In this document: in pieces, positions 33,419-42,224 of the stretch
How the letters are laid out: the number at the start of each line of letters is the position of its first letter
Position numbering within the stretch: position 1 is the stretch's first letter
DNA from: UMGS1387 sp045540015
Lineage (GTDB): Bacteria; Bacillota; Clostridia; Oscillospirales; CAG-382
Assembly: GCA_045540015.1 (NCBI GenBank)
Contig: JAZQGP010000004.1
Location: 1-64,000, forward strand
DNA length: 64,000 nt
Direction: 5' to 3'
Position numbers and translations under genes: made by a program
The notes under the pieces: model-generated
The model's input: only the letters and a program-made list of their open reading frames with translations
What the model was told of the DNA's origin: nothing
Databases searched by the model: none

Positions 33419-34825
33419 TTATTTAATTGCTATCATGCTCTTGTCGGCAAATTTTCCCATTTCAATATTTGCATCTTCAAACTGGGTAATTTTTTCACCG
33501 TTGAGAGTATAATTTTCGATTACAACGTTGGAAATTTCTCCGACACCGTTATATCTTTCAATCCACCATCTCGGTTTATAGCCGTTCTGTGTAACAACAG
33601 AAATGTTACGGAATGTAACACTGTCAATTTCTCCTGTGTGGTCGTCCTTTGAATACATTGTACGAACAGTTGTAATAGCAGCTATCGGAGGATAGTGGTT
33701 TTCATTGTCATCTTCATATTTCTGTTCTTTTTCAGTCTGAATCATGGATCTTTCATATCTTTCATCATATTCAAGTCTGATATCCTCAAAAAGAACATTT
33801 GAAATTTTTGCTCTGTCACCGTGCTGAAGGTCAAGTCCCTGATGCATTACTCTTATGCAGTCGATATTCTTAATAGTAATTCCGGTCATTTCGTCTGCAC
33901 TTGTCTCTGCACCTATTTCAACGTTCTTACCCCAGTCACACCAGGTTACGCAATTTTCTACATAAATATTTCTTACATACTTTTCCGAGTTCCATGCAAG
34001 ACCTTTTATTACAATACAGTCGTCAAAGTTTCTGAGAAAACTGTTTCTGAGAACGCAGTTTGTGGAGTTTGTAAAGTCGCAGCCGTCGGAATTATATCTC
34101 CACATTCCTATAAGCTTTATGTTATCCGCAACGCAGTTGTCGCAGTCTGCAAAGTGAATTGTCCACTGCGGAGCATCTCTGACTATAACTCCTTCTACAA
34201 AAACGTTCTTACAGCTTTTGAACATAAGAGGAGTTCCGTTTCCTCTTTCGGTGTTTGAACTGTCAATAATTCCGTAGCCGACTATTTTTATATTCTCCGC
34301 ACCTTCTGCTCCAAAAGAGCCATACACCACAGCACCTTCGTCCACATAAACGGTTGTATTGCTTTCCAGAACCAACTTTTCTTCAAGGTAAGTAACGCCT
34401 TCTCCAAAATAAATGACATTTTGATTTTCGGAATCAACATTAAATTCCTTTACGGGATTCACAAAAATATGAAGAACTTTATGTCTTGAACCGTATTCAA
34501 GAACATACTGTCCTGCACCGGGAAGAGTAAATTCTACTTTTCCGTCAATTACATTGGTCTTTATATTTTTTGAAAGCGGACGTACAACAACATTTTCCGT
34601 AGGATATTCGCTCTTTACAGACATTTTTACTTCACTGTCTGCACCGAATGTAACAAAAGAAGTAAGCTCCGTCTGGTCAAGGGGTCTCTGATATCCCGGC
34701 CACACCTGATTTATAGGATGTGCAGAAACTCTTGCCTCGTGGCACTTTATGTTTTGTCCATCGGCGTATACTGAAAATTCCTTTGATTCTGTTTCACTTT
34801 CGGGAAAAATATAGTTTTTAATCAT
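33419..34825 (-). CDS. Right-handed beta-helix glycoside hydrolase (GH28/GH49-like)
   Basis: A 468-residue protein without signal peptide. Residues 1-125 form an N-terminal beta-sandwich like that of dextranase/isopullulanase (GH49) and some GH28 enzymes. Residues about 135-440 are parallel-beta-helix repeats, with NSDGCD (equivalent of the GH28 NTDG), FDDCI (the catalytic Asp pair) and GKNVEIGAE near the middle. Polygalacturonase-type or dextranase-type hydrolysis is likely; substrate is uncertain. It lies between the topoisomerase gene and dxr with 17- and 19-base gaps, an odd place for a sugar-degrading enzyme and possibly an insertion into a housekeeping run. AGAGGAAT precedes the ATG. 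Confidence 0.78.
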   Translation of the reverse strand: MIKNYIFPESETESKEFSVYADGQNIKCHEARVSAHPINQVWPGYQRPLDQTELTSFVTFGADSEVKMSVKSEYPTENVVVRPLSKNIKTNVIDGKVEFTLPGAGQYVLEYGSRHKVLHIFVNPVKEFNVDSENQNVIYFGEGVTYLEEKLVLESNTTVYVDEGAVVYGSFGAEGAENIKIVGYGIIDSSNTERGNGTPLMFKSCKNVFVEGVIVRDAPQWTIHFADCDNCVADNIKLIGMWRYNSDGCDFTNSTNCVLRNSFLRNFDDCIVIKGLAWNSEKYVRNIYVENCVTWCDWGKNVEIGAETSADEMTGITIKNIDCIRVMHQGLDLQHGDRAKISNVLFEDIRLEYDERYERSMIQTEKEQKYEDDNENHYPPIAAITTVRTMYSKDDHTGEIDSVTFRNISVVTQNGYKPRWWIERYNGVGEISNVVIENYTLNGEKITQFEDANIEMGKFADKSMIAIK

Positions 34826-34842
34826 TGTTTATTCCTCTCTTT

Positions 34843-37080
34843 TTATAAAAAAGTAAGCTGTTTTAGATTTGTTACTGTTGTCCCTGTGCTGGGAAGCTTA
34901 TTCTTTCTGTAACGTGAGAAATCCTTCATTTTTTCACTTCCGTCGTCAACGAACAATGATACTGTTTTTATCTTTTGTCCCTTTTTAAGAGTGAAAACAA
35001 TTACTCCTGAAGATGTTCTTGTTACCTTTTGAGTAAGCTGAGAGGAGTTCATAATAATTGCTTTTCCGCTGTCTGAAACAAGCAGATATTCACTTGCAAA
35101 GCCTCTGCCTTTGTGCTCGGGAACAAAGAATATTCCGACAGTTTTTGAATCCTCACTGAATGCATTTGTGAGCTTTTTGCGGTTTGTCTTTGTTTCGTAG
35201 CACTTTATTGGAATACTCACAGCCTTGCCGTTTTCAAAGAACAGGGCAACATTTCCGGAATAATCCTTTGTTGTACACATGAAAATTACATTTTCGCCCT
35301 CATCAAACTCAAGCTTTGCGGGAATGTAATCACCAAGACTTGAGTTTTTAACCTCGTCAAAGTCATCAAGTCTTGCCTTATAAACCTTGCACTTATCTGT
35401 AAATGCAAGTAAATCGCAGTCATTTGTAACAAGCTCATTTGAAATAATTGCGTCGTTTTCCTTGAGCTTGTGTTCCTCAACTTTTGCTTTGTCACTCTTA
35501 GGAGGAAGCACTTTTTTGAAATATCCGTCCTTTGTTATTACCGCATATACCGGATAATCGAGAACAGGTGCTTCTTCTTCATACTGAACGGGTTTATCAT
35601 ATACAATTTCAGTTTTTCTCGGAATAGCATATTTTTTCTTTATTTCCGTTAGCTCTTTTGCAATAAGGTTTCTTACCTTTGTTCTGCTCTTTAATATATC
35701 CTCTGTTTCGGCGATCTTCTTTTCAAGCTCTTCCGTTTCGGAAATACGGTTGAGAATATATTCTCGGTTAAGATAACGGAGCTTTATTTCCGCAATGTAT
35801 TCCGCCTGAATCTGGTCAATATTAAAGCCTTTCATCAAGTTAGGAATAACATCCTTTTCTTTCTCTGTTTTACGTATAATCTTTATTGCTTTATCAATAT
35901 CGGCAAGTATTTCCTTGAGACCGTAAAGCAAATGAAGCTTATCCTTCATCTTTCCGAGATTAAAGAATAGCTCTCGTTTTACGCATTCGCTTCTCCAGGC
36001 AAGCCATTCGTCAATTATTTCTCTTATTCCGAGAGTTCTTGGCGTTCCTGCTATAAGAACATTGAAATTGCAGGCGAAGCTATCCTCAAGAGTTGTGTTT
36101 TTCATAAGCTTTGCCATAAGCTTTTCAGGATCTGCTCCACGCTTCAAATCAATAGTGAGTCTCAAGCCTTCAAGACCTGTTTCGTCTCTTATATCGGAAA
36201 TTTCCTTTACTTTTCCTTCCTTTGCCATGGCGGAAATTTTATCAATTATTGCCTCTACCTTTGTTGTGTATGGAATTTCCGTTATTTCTATACAATTATA
36301 TTTTTTGTTATAGGTATATTTACTTCTTAGCTTAAAAGAACCTCGTCCTGTTTTATAAATTTCCGAAAGCTGTTCTCTGTCATAAATAAGATATCCGCCG
36401 GTTGAAAAATCGGGAGCTTTAATTATATCAAGAAAATCAACTTCTTCGTCCTTTATAAATGCACAAACCGCATCGCACACTTCTCCAAGATTGAAAGAAC
36501 AGAAATCCGATGCCATACCTACGGCAATTCCCTTATTTGCAGAAACAAGAATATTTGGAAAGGCTGTGGGAAGAAGCGCAGGCTCCTTCATTGTGCCGTC
36601 GTAATTATCTATCATTTCTACGGCATCTTTATCTATTCCGCGGAACACGGTTTCACAGAAATCGGAGAGCTTTACTTCTGTATAACGCGAAGCTGCGTAT
36701 GCCATATCGGAAAAGACTTTACCAAACGAACCCTTTGAATCTACAAACGGGTGCAGAAGTGCCTCGTTTCCTCGTGTAAGACGCACCATTGTTTCATATA
36801 TTGCCGCATCTCCGTGAGGATTAAGGCGCATTGTCTGTCCTACAACGTTTGCGGATTTTGTCCTTGTTCCTCCAAGCAGTCCCATTTTATACATTGTATA
36901 AAGAAGCTTTCTATGTGAGGGTTTAAATCCGTCTATTTCAGGGATGGCTCTTGAAATAATTACGCTCATTGCGTAAGGCATATAGTTCTTTCGGAGAGTA
37001 TCTGTAATTATTTCATCCGTAAGCACTGCTGTTATTTCCTGAACCTGTTCCGGCTCCGATGTTTTCTTTTTTCTTGCCAA
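34843..37080 (-). CDS. Type IIA DNA topoisomerase subunit A (ParC/GyrA family, short C-terminal domain)
   Basis: A 745-residue DNA cleavage subunit. The active-site tyrosine is Tyr133 in AASRYTEV; the N-terminal helix reads KNYMPYAMSVIISRAIPEIDGFKPSHRKLL. The C-terminal beta-pinwheel is short and lacks the QRRGGKG GyrA box, which favours a ParC-like decatenase or the second, clostridial GyrA-like enzyme over true gyrase. In the quinolone region, Ala92 stands where GyrA Ser83 is and Glu96 where Asp87 is. The start is TTG with AGGAGG upstream. No gyrB/parE partner is adjacent; dnaN lies upstream after a 500-base repeat-filled gap. In many Bacillota the order dnaN-recF-gyrB-gyrA would be found here. 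Confidence 0.85.
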   Translation of the reverse strand: MARKKKTSEPEQVQEITAVLTDEIITDTLRKNYMPYAMSVIISRAIPEIDGFKPSHRKLLYTMYKMGLLGGTRTKSANVVGQTMRLNPHGDAAIYETMVRLTRGNEALLHPFVDSKGSFGKVFSDMAYAASRYTEVKLSDFCETVFRGIDKDAVEMIDNYDGTMKEPALLPTAFPNILVSANKGIAVGMASDFCSFNLGEVCDAVCAFIKDEEVDFLDIIKAPDFSTGGYLIYDREQLSEIYKTGRGSFKLRSKYTYNKKYNCIEITEIPYTTKVEAIIDKISAMAKEGKVKEISDIRDETGLEGLRLTIDLKRGADPEKLMAKLMKNTTLEDSFACNFNVLIAGTPRTLGIREIIDEWLAWRSECVKRELFFNLGKMKDKLHLLYGLKEILADIDKAIKIIRKTEKEKDVIPNLMKGFNIDQIQAEYIAEIKLRYLNREYILNRISETEELEKKIAETEDILKSRTKVRNLIAKELTEIKKKYAIPRKTEIVYDKPVQYEEEAPVLDYPVYAVITKDGYFKKVLPPKSDKAKVEEHKLKENDAIISNELVTNDCDLLAFTDKCKVYKARLDDFDEVKNSSLGDYIPAKLEFDEGENVIFMCTTKDYSGNVALFFENGKAVSIPIKCYETKTNRKKLTNAFSEDSKTVGIFFVPEHKGRGFASEYLLVSDSGKAIIMNSSQLTQKVTRTSSGVIVFTLKKGQKIKTVSLFVDDGSEKMKDFSRYRKNKLPSTGTTVTNLKQLTFL

Positions 37081-37170
37081 GGGGAAGTTCCTCCTCGCTG
37101 TTTTTGATATGTTATGTATTTATATGTTATTTTCTTTATGTTAGGTGGGGTTAAATGGAAATTTTATCTC

Positions 37171-37250
37171 TTATCGACCGAGATATATAAAAATGAAATT
37201 TTAGTTTCTTTTTTCGTACTTTCCACCGGAGGAAAGTACTACAAAGTCCG
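37171..37250. repeat. Composite repeat module B, copy 1
   Basis: TTATCGACCG opens an about 80-base module with a short AGTTTC region and a perfect 9-bp stem GTACTTTCC-ACCGGA-GGAAAGTAC (37216-37239), then TACAAAGTCCGCC. An almost identical module in the same orientation is at 41928-42010. The rest of this 500-base gap (37251-37500) has no gene; it contains a degenerate copy of the module A hairpin at about 37452-37485. Confidence 0.8.
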
Positions 37251-37502
37251 CCCATGGAAACTACGTTTCCCTCGGTCACCCTTCCTTGTCGCCGACGCAT
37301 TTCTATCTTACTTTTTTCAAAAAGTTTATCTCTCATCTTCAACCTATTTGTCGTACAATCCGGCTTCTATAGCTTACGGCGATTATTTGTAAGATTACAA
37401 AAATGCAACAATGGAGCAATCTCGTTTTCAGAATGCACTCAAATATGTACTTTCGTGAACTTGATGTTGTTTAAATTATATTTCAATTCAATAGGAAGTA
37501 TC

Positions 37503-37576
37503 GTGAAATCGAAGTTGTTTAGACTTTGATTTCACCGTTCAAAAGTTTTTTGCTTACTTTTTTTCAAAAAAGTAAG
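37503..37576. repeat. Intergenic hairpin repeat, copy A3 (inverted)
   Basis: GTGAAATCGAAGT at 37503-37515 pairs with 37523-37535 (13 bp, one G-U), followed by an 11-bp stem CTTACTTTTTT/AAAAAAGTAAG at 37553-37576. It is copy A2 read on the other strand. The second stem lies 5 bases beyond the dnaN stop codon and could double as its terminator. Confidence 0.8.
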
Positions 37577-37581
37577 TGAAA

Positions 37582-38694
37582 TTATCTAGATCTTACCGGC
37601 ATTACAAGCTGCAAATAGAAGCTTTCTTCCTTTTCATCTTCTTCGCGAGCAATAATAACAAGACCTTTTCCGCCGGAAGCTATACGCATTACAACCTTTT
37701 CGTCATCACAGGCACGAAGCGCATCTATGAGATAATTCTGGTTGAAATTTACTTCTATGGGATTTCCTTCCATGTAAATAGAAAGAAGGTCATTTATTTT
37801 ACCCTTGTCGGTTTCACAGCTTATCTTAAGCTGGTCATTGATAAAGTTTAGCTTTGCTGATGCTTTAAGCTTGTCGTTTATAAGAGCAACTCTTTCAAGG
37901 CTTGAAATAAGAGCATTTTTTTCCACTACTGCACTTACTTCGTATGTTGGGATGTATTTTTTGTACTGCGGAAATTCTCCTTCAAGAAGTCTTATAAGAA
38001 TATAGAGATTGTCAACTTGGAAAACAATGTGTTTATTTGCAAGCTCGCATACAACATCATCATCGCTGTCATCAATGATTCTTAGCAAATTCTGCTGTGC
38101 TTTTCCGGGAATTATAAAGCTTACATTAAGGTCAGACTTGTCCGCTGTACTCTTTTCCGTTCTCACAGAAATCCTGAAACCGTCAATTGCACAAACCGTG
38201 AGATTTCCGCCGCTTATTTCAAACAGAGAACCTTTGAGAATCGGTTTTGAATCATCTGAGGATACTGCAAACATTGTCTTTGCAATAATTGCTCTGAGCT
38301 GTTTTCTCGATATTGTAAAGTTTGAAAAACCTTTTATGTCGGGAAGTTCAGGATAGCTTTCCGCACTTCTTCCGAGAATTTGAAAATCTGCTTCTCCTGC
38401 TGTTATTTTTATGATGTAATTATCGTCTGTTTCTATGTTTATTTCGCCTTCGGGAAGACTGTGGATAATAGGAACTATCTGAAGGTCTGCAATAATTTTT
38501 CCTTCCCTTTCGATATTTGCAGGAACTGTAGTTTTAATTCCCTTTTCTATATCGTAGCAATAAAGGATAAGCTCGTTTCCTTTTGCTTCAATATATATTC
38601 CGCTTGCAGCTGATTCTGCAGCTTTGTTTTGTGCAACAACACTTACAGGAGTTATTGCTTTTTCAAATTGGGATTTGTCTACGGTGAAAATCAT
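37582..38694 (-). CDS. dnaN: DNA polymerase III beta sliding clamp
   Basis: A 370-residue clamp that encircles DNA and tethers polymerase III. It opens MIFTVDKSQFEKAITPVSVV, has the three-fold clamp architecture, the mid-protein FRISVRTEK strand, and ends LQLVMPVRSR, matching the conserved C-terminal MP(V/M)R motif that lines the protein-binding cleft. The ATG has AAAGGATG upstream. Upstream lies a DnaA-box/DnaA-trio array in the same relative position as the dnaA-dnaN intergenic origin of Bacillus subtilis, but dnaA itself is not there. Confidence 0.95.
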   Translation of the reverse strand: MIFTVDKSQFEKAITPVSVVAQNKAAESAASGIYIEAKGNELILYCYDIEKGIKTTVPANIEREGKIIADLQIVPIIHSLPEGEINIETDDNYIIKITAGEADFQILGRSAESYPELPDIKGFSNFTISRKQLRAIIAKTMFAVSSDDSKPILKGSLFEISGGNLTVCAIDGFRISVRTEKSTADKSDLNVSFIIPGKAQQNLLRIIDDSDDDVVCELANKHIVFQVDNLYILIRLLEGEFPQYKKYIPTYEVSAVVEKNALISSLERVALINDKLKASAKLNFINDQLKISCETDKGKINDLLSIYMEGNPIEVNFNQNYLIDALRACDDEKVVMRIASGGKGLVIIAREEDEKEESFYLQLVMPVRSR

Positions 38695-38720
38695 GGTTCT
38701 TCATCCTTTCTGTGTATATA

Positions 38721-38941
38721 AAAACATATATTTTAATTTATTTTAGGTAGCAGTAGTAGTAGTAGTATATGTGGAAAATGTGGAAAAGCTTCGGAATGCT
38801 TATATAAGGCAGATTTGTGAGAATTTTTTATATGGATAACTACGTGGGAAACCATGTTGGAAATATGTGGATTTGTGTGGAAAACCCAGTGTGGAAAAAG
38901 TGGAAAACTATTTGTGTAAATGTGGAAAAAAATGTGGAATA
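38721..38941 (-). other. Candidate chromosomal origin: unwinding element, DnaA-trios and DnaA boxes
   Basis: Three parts stand in order. An AT-only-like tract (38721-38745). Six in-phase trinucleotides TAG-CAG-TAG-TAG-TAG-TAG at 38748-38765, i.e. the DnaA-trio repeat. Two tandem exact DnaA boxes TGTGGAAAA at 38770-38778 and 38779-38787, four bases after the last trio. More exact boxes follow at 38876-38884, 38890-38898 and 38921-38929, and near-matches at 38831, 38866, 38899, 38913 and 38933. All point the same way (TTTTCCACA on the minus strand). This order and polarity relative to dnaN equals the basal unwinding system of Bacillus-type origins. Against it: no dnaA next door and no change of gene orientation. 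Confidence 0.75.
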
Positions 38942-38951
38942 ATCAAGAGAC

Positions 38952-40355
38952 TTATTTATTCATTAAATTTATTATATTCATAACTCTCGCCGGCGTACAG
39001 GCTGTCATTATATTATTCAAAAACAGAACATCCGTTATGTTGTTTTCCGTAATGTAAGAAACCGCATCAAACGGGAATGTTCTTATATCCGCAACAACAA
39101 CCTTATCATAGTGAGCAAGAAGAAACGGAACAAATGCATTTCCGTAGGATTCCTTAAAAACAATAATGCTTCTGCCGGAATTGTTGTCGGTTGTGGCAAC
39201 TGCACATGGAATATCACCGCCGGTAAATACAAGATATCCTGAAGAAACGGAAGAAATATTTTCATATATCATAGTACCGGAATAGGTGGAAACACCGTCA
39301 TCCTTGTAGTTTGTCATGTTATAATTTGTGAAAGGCTTGTAGTATTCTACATAATCGGGATTTTCTTCAAGAGTTTTGTCATAAGTACCGGAATAGAATG
39401 TTCCGAGAAATTTGTCTATTTTGCCTTTTTCGTATCTTTCGATATCCACAGGCTCAAAACCTGCAGAAATGGCAAATTGTTTATAAGCATAATAAGCACC
39501 AAGACCTGTCCAGTGATGGTCAGAACGGAAATACAAATATTCACCCTTGTTGTAATGCTTTTGAATTTCGCTGTAAGCATCAACCGCAGAAATGCCATGG
39601 TCAAGATTTTCGTATATCTCATTGATAAACGGTTTCTGGCGTCTTCCGACAGATTCATGATATTTTGAAGGAAGCCCGAATTCAAAATGTGTGGGAATAA
39701 CAGCATCAAAAATTCTTATACTTTGTGGAAGCGACTGTCTGAAAGCATTTATGGTATTTGTGTAATCACGTGCAACATTTGAATTTCCATAGAAAATTTC
39801 AAGAGCTGTGTCTCCTATCATAAATAATGGACCGCGCTGTTCGCCGGTTAAATCTTCTTTTGTAAGGTCTGCATATTCCGAAGGATTTGTTATTTCGGCA
39901 TAAACCCTTGATGGAATCTGTTCTTCACCAACTTTGAGAGAAATATTGTCGGCTCTTGAAGGTTTTAAAGATTCAAAGGGGATATCTTTGAATAAAATTT
40001 TAGAAGAAGCCGATACAGAATCCTTGGAACTTTGAGTACCCGAATTATAGATTTTTATATTGTCAAGACGAAGACCTCTATTTTCTTCGAGTGAAAAACC
40101 GAGCTTTACAAAATCTTCTCTGAAAACAAAATTGTCAGAGTAATAAACAGAATAGTTGTCTGTATATTCACCCGAAAAAAGATTTTTCGCGGAAAATTCG
40201 GGTTTTTGAGTAAGTTTTCTTCTTTCTATTTCCGATTTCTCCTGTTTTGGAAGAATAAAAAACAAAATTCCCAGAACAGAAATAAAACATAAAAAGATTA
40301 AAACTGTTATTGCAGAGAAAATATTGTTTAAAATTTTTAATTTTTTTGTTTTCAT
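38952..40355 (-). CDS. DHHW-motif SGNH hydrolase-like membrane protein (AlgX/AlgJ fold)
   Basis: A 467-residue protein with one N-terminal membrane helix (about 13-35) and an extracellular SGNH-like domain. RSDHHWTGLGAYYAY near residue 280 is the DHHW signature of this family; a conserved GDTALEIFYG segment and the later KESYGNAF segment supply the expected serine. Relatives (AlgJ, AlgX, PatB2-type) O-acetylate or process surface polysaccharides, often beside an MBOAT acyltransferase, which is absent here. It overlaps the Fur gene stop by 4 bases (ATGA), forming a dgk-fur-DHHW run. It occupies the place where dnaA is usually found, directly before the DnaA boxes. Confidence 0.82.
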   Translation of the reverse strand: MKTKKLKILNNIFSAITVLIFLCFISVLGILFFILPKQEKSEIERRKLTQKPEFSAKNLFSGEYTDNYSVYYSDNFVFREDFVKLGFSLEENRGLRLDNIKIYNSGTQSSKDSVSASSKILFKDIPFESLKPSRADNISLKVGEEQIPSRVYAEITNPSEYADLTKEDLTGEQRGPLFMIGDTALEIFYGNSNVARDYTNTINAFRQSLPQSIRIFDAVIPTHFEFGLPSKYHESVGRRQKPFINEIYENLDHGISAVDAYSEIQKHYNKGEYLYFRSDHHWTGLGAYYAYKQFAISAGFEPVDIERYEKGKIDKFLGTFYSGTYDKTLEENPDYVEYYKPFTNYNMTNYKDDGVSTYSGTMIYENISSVSSGYLVFTGGDIPCAVATTDNNSGRSIIVFKESYGNAFVPFLLAHYDKVVVADIRTFPFDAVSYITENNITDVLFLNNIMTACTPARVMNIINLMNK

Positions 40356-40789
40356 AATTCTTTACTTTCTGTATTTTTGCAGGTTTTGCATATACCGTAG
40401 AAAACTGTCCGTGTATTGTCGACTTCAAAGCCGTGATGAGAAAGAATGTGTTCTCCGATGCTGTCAAGAACAGGACAGGAGGCATGAAAAAGCTTTCCGC
40501 ATTTTGTGCATTTGAGGTGAAAATGATTTTTACAGCCGTGAGAAGAAATAAACTGAAAGCAAGCACCTTTTGTACTGTCGGTACTGTATTTTCTCACTAA
40601 TCCATCAGAAACGAGCTTTTCAACATTTCTGTAAATTGTAGCAGTTCCGACGGGATTGTTATCGGCTTTGAGCTGGTCGGAAATTTCTTCAATTGTAAGA
40701 TGTCTGTCGGAATTTTTTTTCAGACATGACAGAATAAGCTCACTTTGTTTTGTTCTGTAAATCATACTTTTCTGAAGCATATTATCCAT
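40352..40789 (-). CDS. Fur family metalloregulator
   Basis: A 145-residue winged-helix repressor. DNA-recognition helix VGTATIYRNVEKLVSDGLV, metal-binding HFHLKCTKCGKLFHASC, and a second CxxC (GICKTC) near the C-terminus, giving the structural zinc site typical of Fur/PerR/Zur. The PerR-type residues cannot be separated from Zur by eye; the HFHLxCxxCGK pattern is common to Zur and clostridial Fur paralogues. It lies between the lipid kinase gene and the DHHW gene, overlapping the latter by 4 bases. Confidence 0.9.
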   Translation of the reverse strand: MDNMLQKSMIYRTKQSELILSCLKKNSDRHLTIEEISDQLKADNNPVGTATIYRNVEKLVSDGLVRKYSTDSTKGACFQFISSHGCKNHFHLKCTKCGKLFHASCPVLDSIGEHILSHHGFEVDNTRTVFYGICKTCKNTESKEL

Positions 40790-40795
40790 CCGTTG

Positions 40796-41725
40796 TTAAT
40801 TATTGTTTTCGGGAAGAACAAGCTGTCCGTTTCCTCTGTTTAAGATAAGAGTTATTGCACTTTTATTATTTTTAACAACAATCTTGTGTCTGCCTTTTTC
40901 AAATTCGCCGTCAAGAGTCCAGTCAATATTTTCTTCTGTTTCGACGGTAATTTTTGGAGAAGAAAAAAATTCCAGCATTTTTCCGTTCAAATTAAAGCTT
41001 TGCAAATCCGACAAAAGCTCTACCATTTCTGCAGGATTTGAGGGATTTTTCATGAGAACAACTTCAAAAAGTCCGTCATTTATATCAACAAGATTTTTAG
41101 GGATTCTTATAGCACCGCCGCCTACTCTTGTTGTATTGCATATAGCGCCGAAAAGGTACTTTCCTTCAAGGCTTTTTTCTTCCGTTGTAATTTTCACGTT
41201 AAATGATTTTATTTCTGTAATTTCCTTCATGCTTTCGAGAATATAAGCAAGATGTCCGAAGGTGTTTTTCAGATCTCTCGGTGTTGAATAAGAGGATTTT
41301 GTGAAAACACCGAAGGAAGCAACATATGTGAAAACTCTTCCGCCAAAGGAACCGGCATCAACTTTTACTTTTTCGCCGCAAATTATATCCTTTGCTGCCT
41401 TTAAGGGATTTGAAGAAAGCCCGAGACTTGAGGCAAAATCATTTGTGCTTCCTGCCGGAATATATCCGATAGGAACATCAATTTTATCTTCAACAACAGC
41501 AGAAACAACCTCGTTAAAAGTTCCGTCGCCGCCTATACATACGATCAAATCTTTACCGGGGGCATATTTTTGAGTTATTTCCTTGCCGCGGATGTGTTCG
41601 GTTGTCATTTGAACCGTACATTCGTAGCCTTCTGCAGAAAAAACAGAAAGAATATCAGCAAGATATTTATTGCATTTTTTCGTTCCTGCCTTGGGATTCA
41701 TAACCAAAAGCAGTTTACCGGACAT
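40796..41725 (-). CDS. Diacylglycerol kinase-like lipid kinase (DagK/YegS family)
   Basis: A 309-residue cytoplasmic enzyme that phosphorylates diacylglycerol or a related lipid at the membrane face. Motifs: NPKAGTKK (nucleotide binding), CIGGDGTFNEVV with GGDGT at 65-69, and PAGSTNDFASSLGL. The C-terminal half has the beta-sandwich metal site with DGxFEVV. Length agrees with DgkB/YegS (about 300). It heads the dgk-fur-DHHW transcript and has its own promoter. Confidence 0.92.
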   Translation of the reverse strand: MSGKLLLVMNPKAGTKKCNKYLADILSVFSAEGYECTVQMTTEHIRGKEITQKYAPGKDLIVCIGGDGTFNEVVSAVVEDKIDVPIGYIPAGSTNDFASSLGLSSNPLKAAKDIICGEKVKVDAGSFGGRVFTYVASFGVFTKSSYSTPRDLKNTFGHLAYILESMKEITEIKSFNVKITTEEKSLEGKYLFGAICNTTRVGGGAIRIPKNLVDINDGLFEVVLMKNPSNPAEMVELLSDLQSFNLNGKMLEFFSSPKITVETEENIDWTLDGEFEKGRHKIVVKNNKSAITLILNRGNGQLVLPENNN

Positions 41726-41756
41726 AAAAAATCCCCCTTTTATACTATTACATACT

Positions 41757-41786
41757 ATTTTATCATTTTTAGTATATATAAGTCAA
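41757..41786 (-). promoter_or_regulatory. Promoter of the dgk-fur-DHHW run
   Basis: TTGACT, 18-bp spacer, TAAAAT on the minus strand, about 32 bases before the dgk start. Confidence 0.6.
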
Positions 41787-41927
41787 CAGATTTTTATAAA
41801 TTTAATAATAATGTAAGATATTAATTTTTATTGCCGGTTTTTTGGGAAAAAGAAAAGGAGTTGTAGTAAAATACAGCTCCGTTTGAGTTTTATATTTGGA
41901 AAGGTTGAAAGGGAGATTTTGTTGCCT

Positions 41928-42010
41928 TATCGACCGGAAAATACAAGTTTGAAACTGTAGTTTCATTTTTTCGTACTTTCCACCGGAGGAAAGTACTACA
42001 AAGTCCGCCA
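41928..42010. repeat. Composite repeat module B, copy 2
   Basis: Same layout and orientation as 37171-37250: TTATCGACCG, an AGTTTC segment, the identical stem-loop GTACTTTCC-ACCGGA-GGAAAGTAC (41973-41996) and TACAAAGTCCGCC. About 20-25 bases around the stem-loop are identical between copies. It starts an 820-base gene-free gap (41726-42545). Confidence 0.8.
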
Positions 42011-42224
42011 CTCAAAAAGAAGGGATGGCTCGATTTGGAGTTATACTATCTTCTAAACTTGAAAAACTTCACGTTGTTTCCCACTTCACACTTCCAAATC
42101 TCCGCTTACTTCCTTTCTTTCGCCGTGGTGGCTTAACTACCCTCATGGTAAACATCACAACCTATTTGAACAAAAAACTGAATATTCTTGTGTTAGATAG
42201 ATAGTTGATTGTTTATTCTCTAAT

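Noticed and set aside
38744..38765. TAG run considered as a simple microsatellite
   Set aside because: Its phase, its distance to two exact DnaA boxes, the AT-rich tract on the other side and its polarity relative to dnaN fit a DnaA-trio better than chance expansion, though the latter is not excluded.
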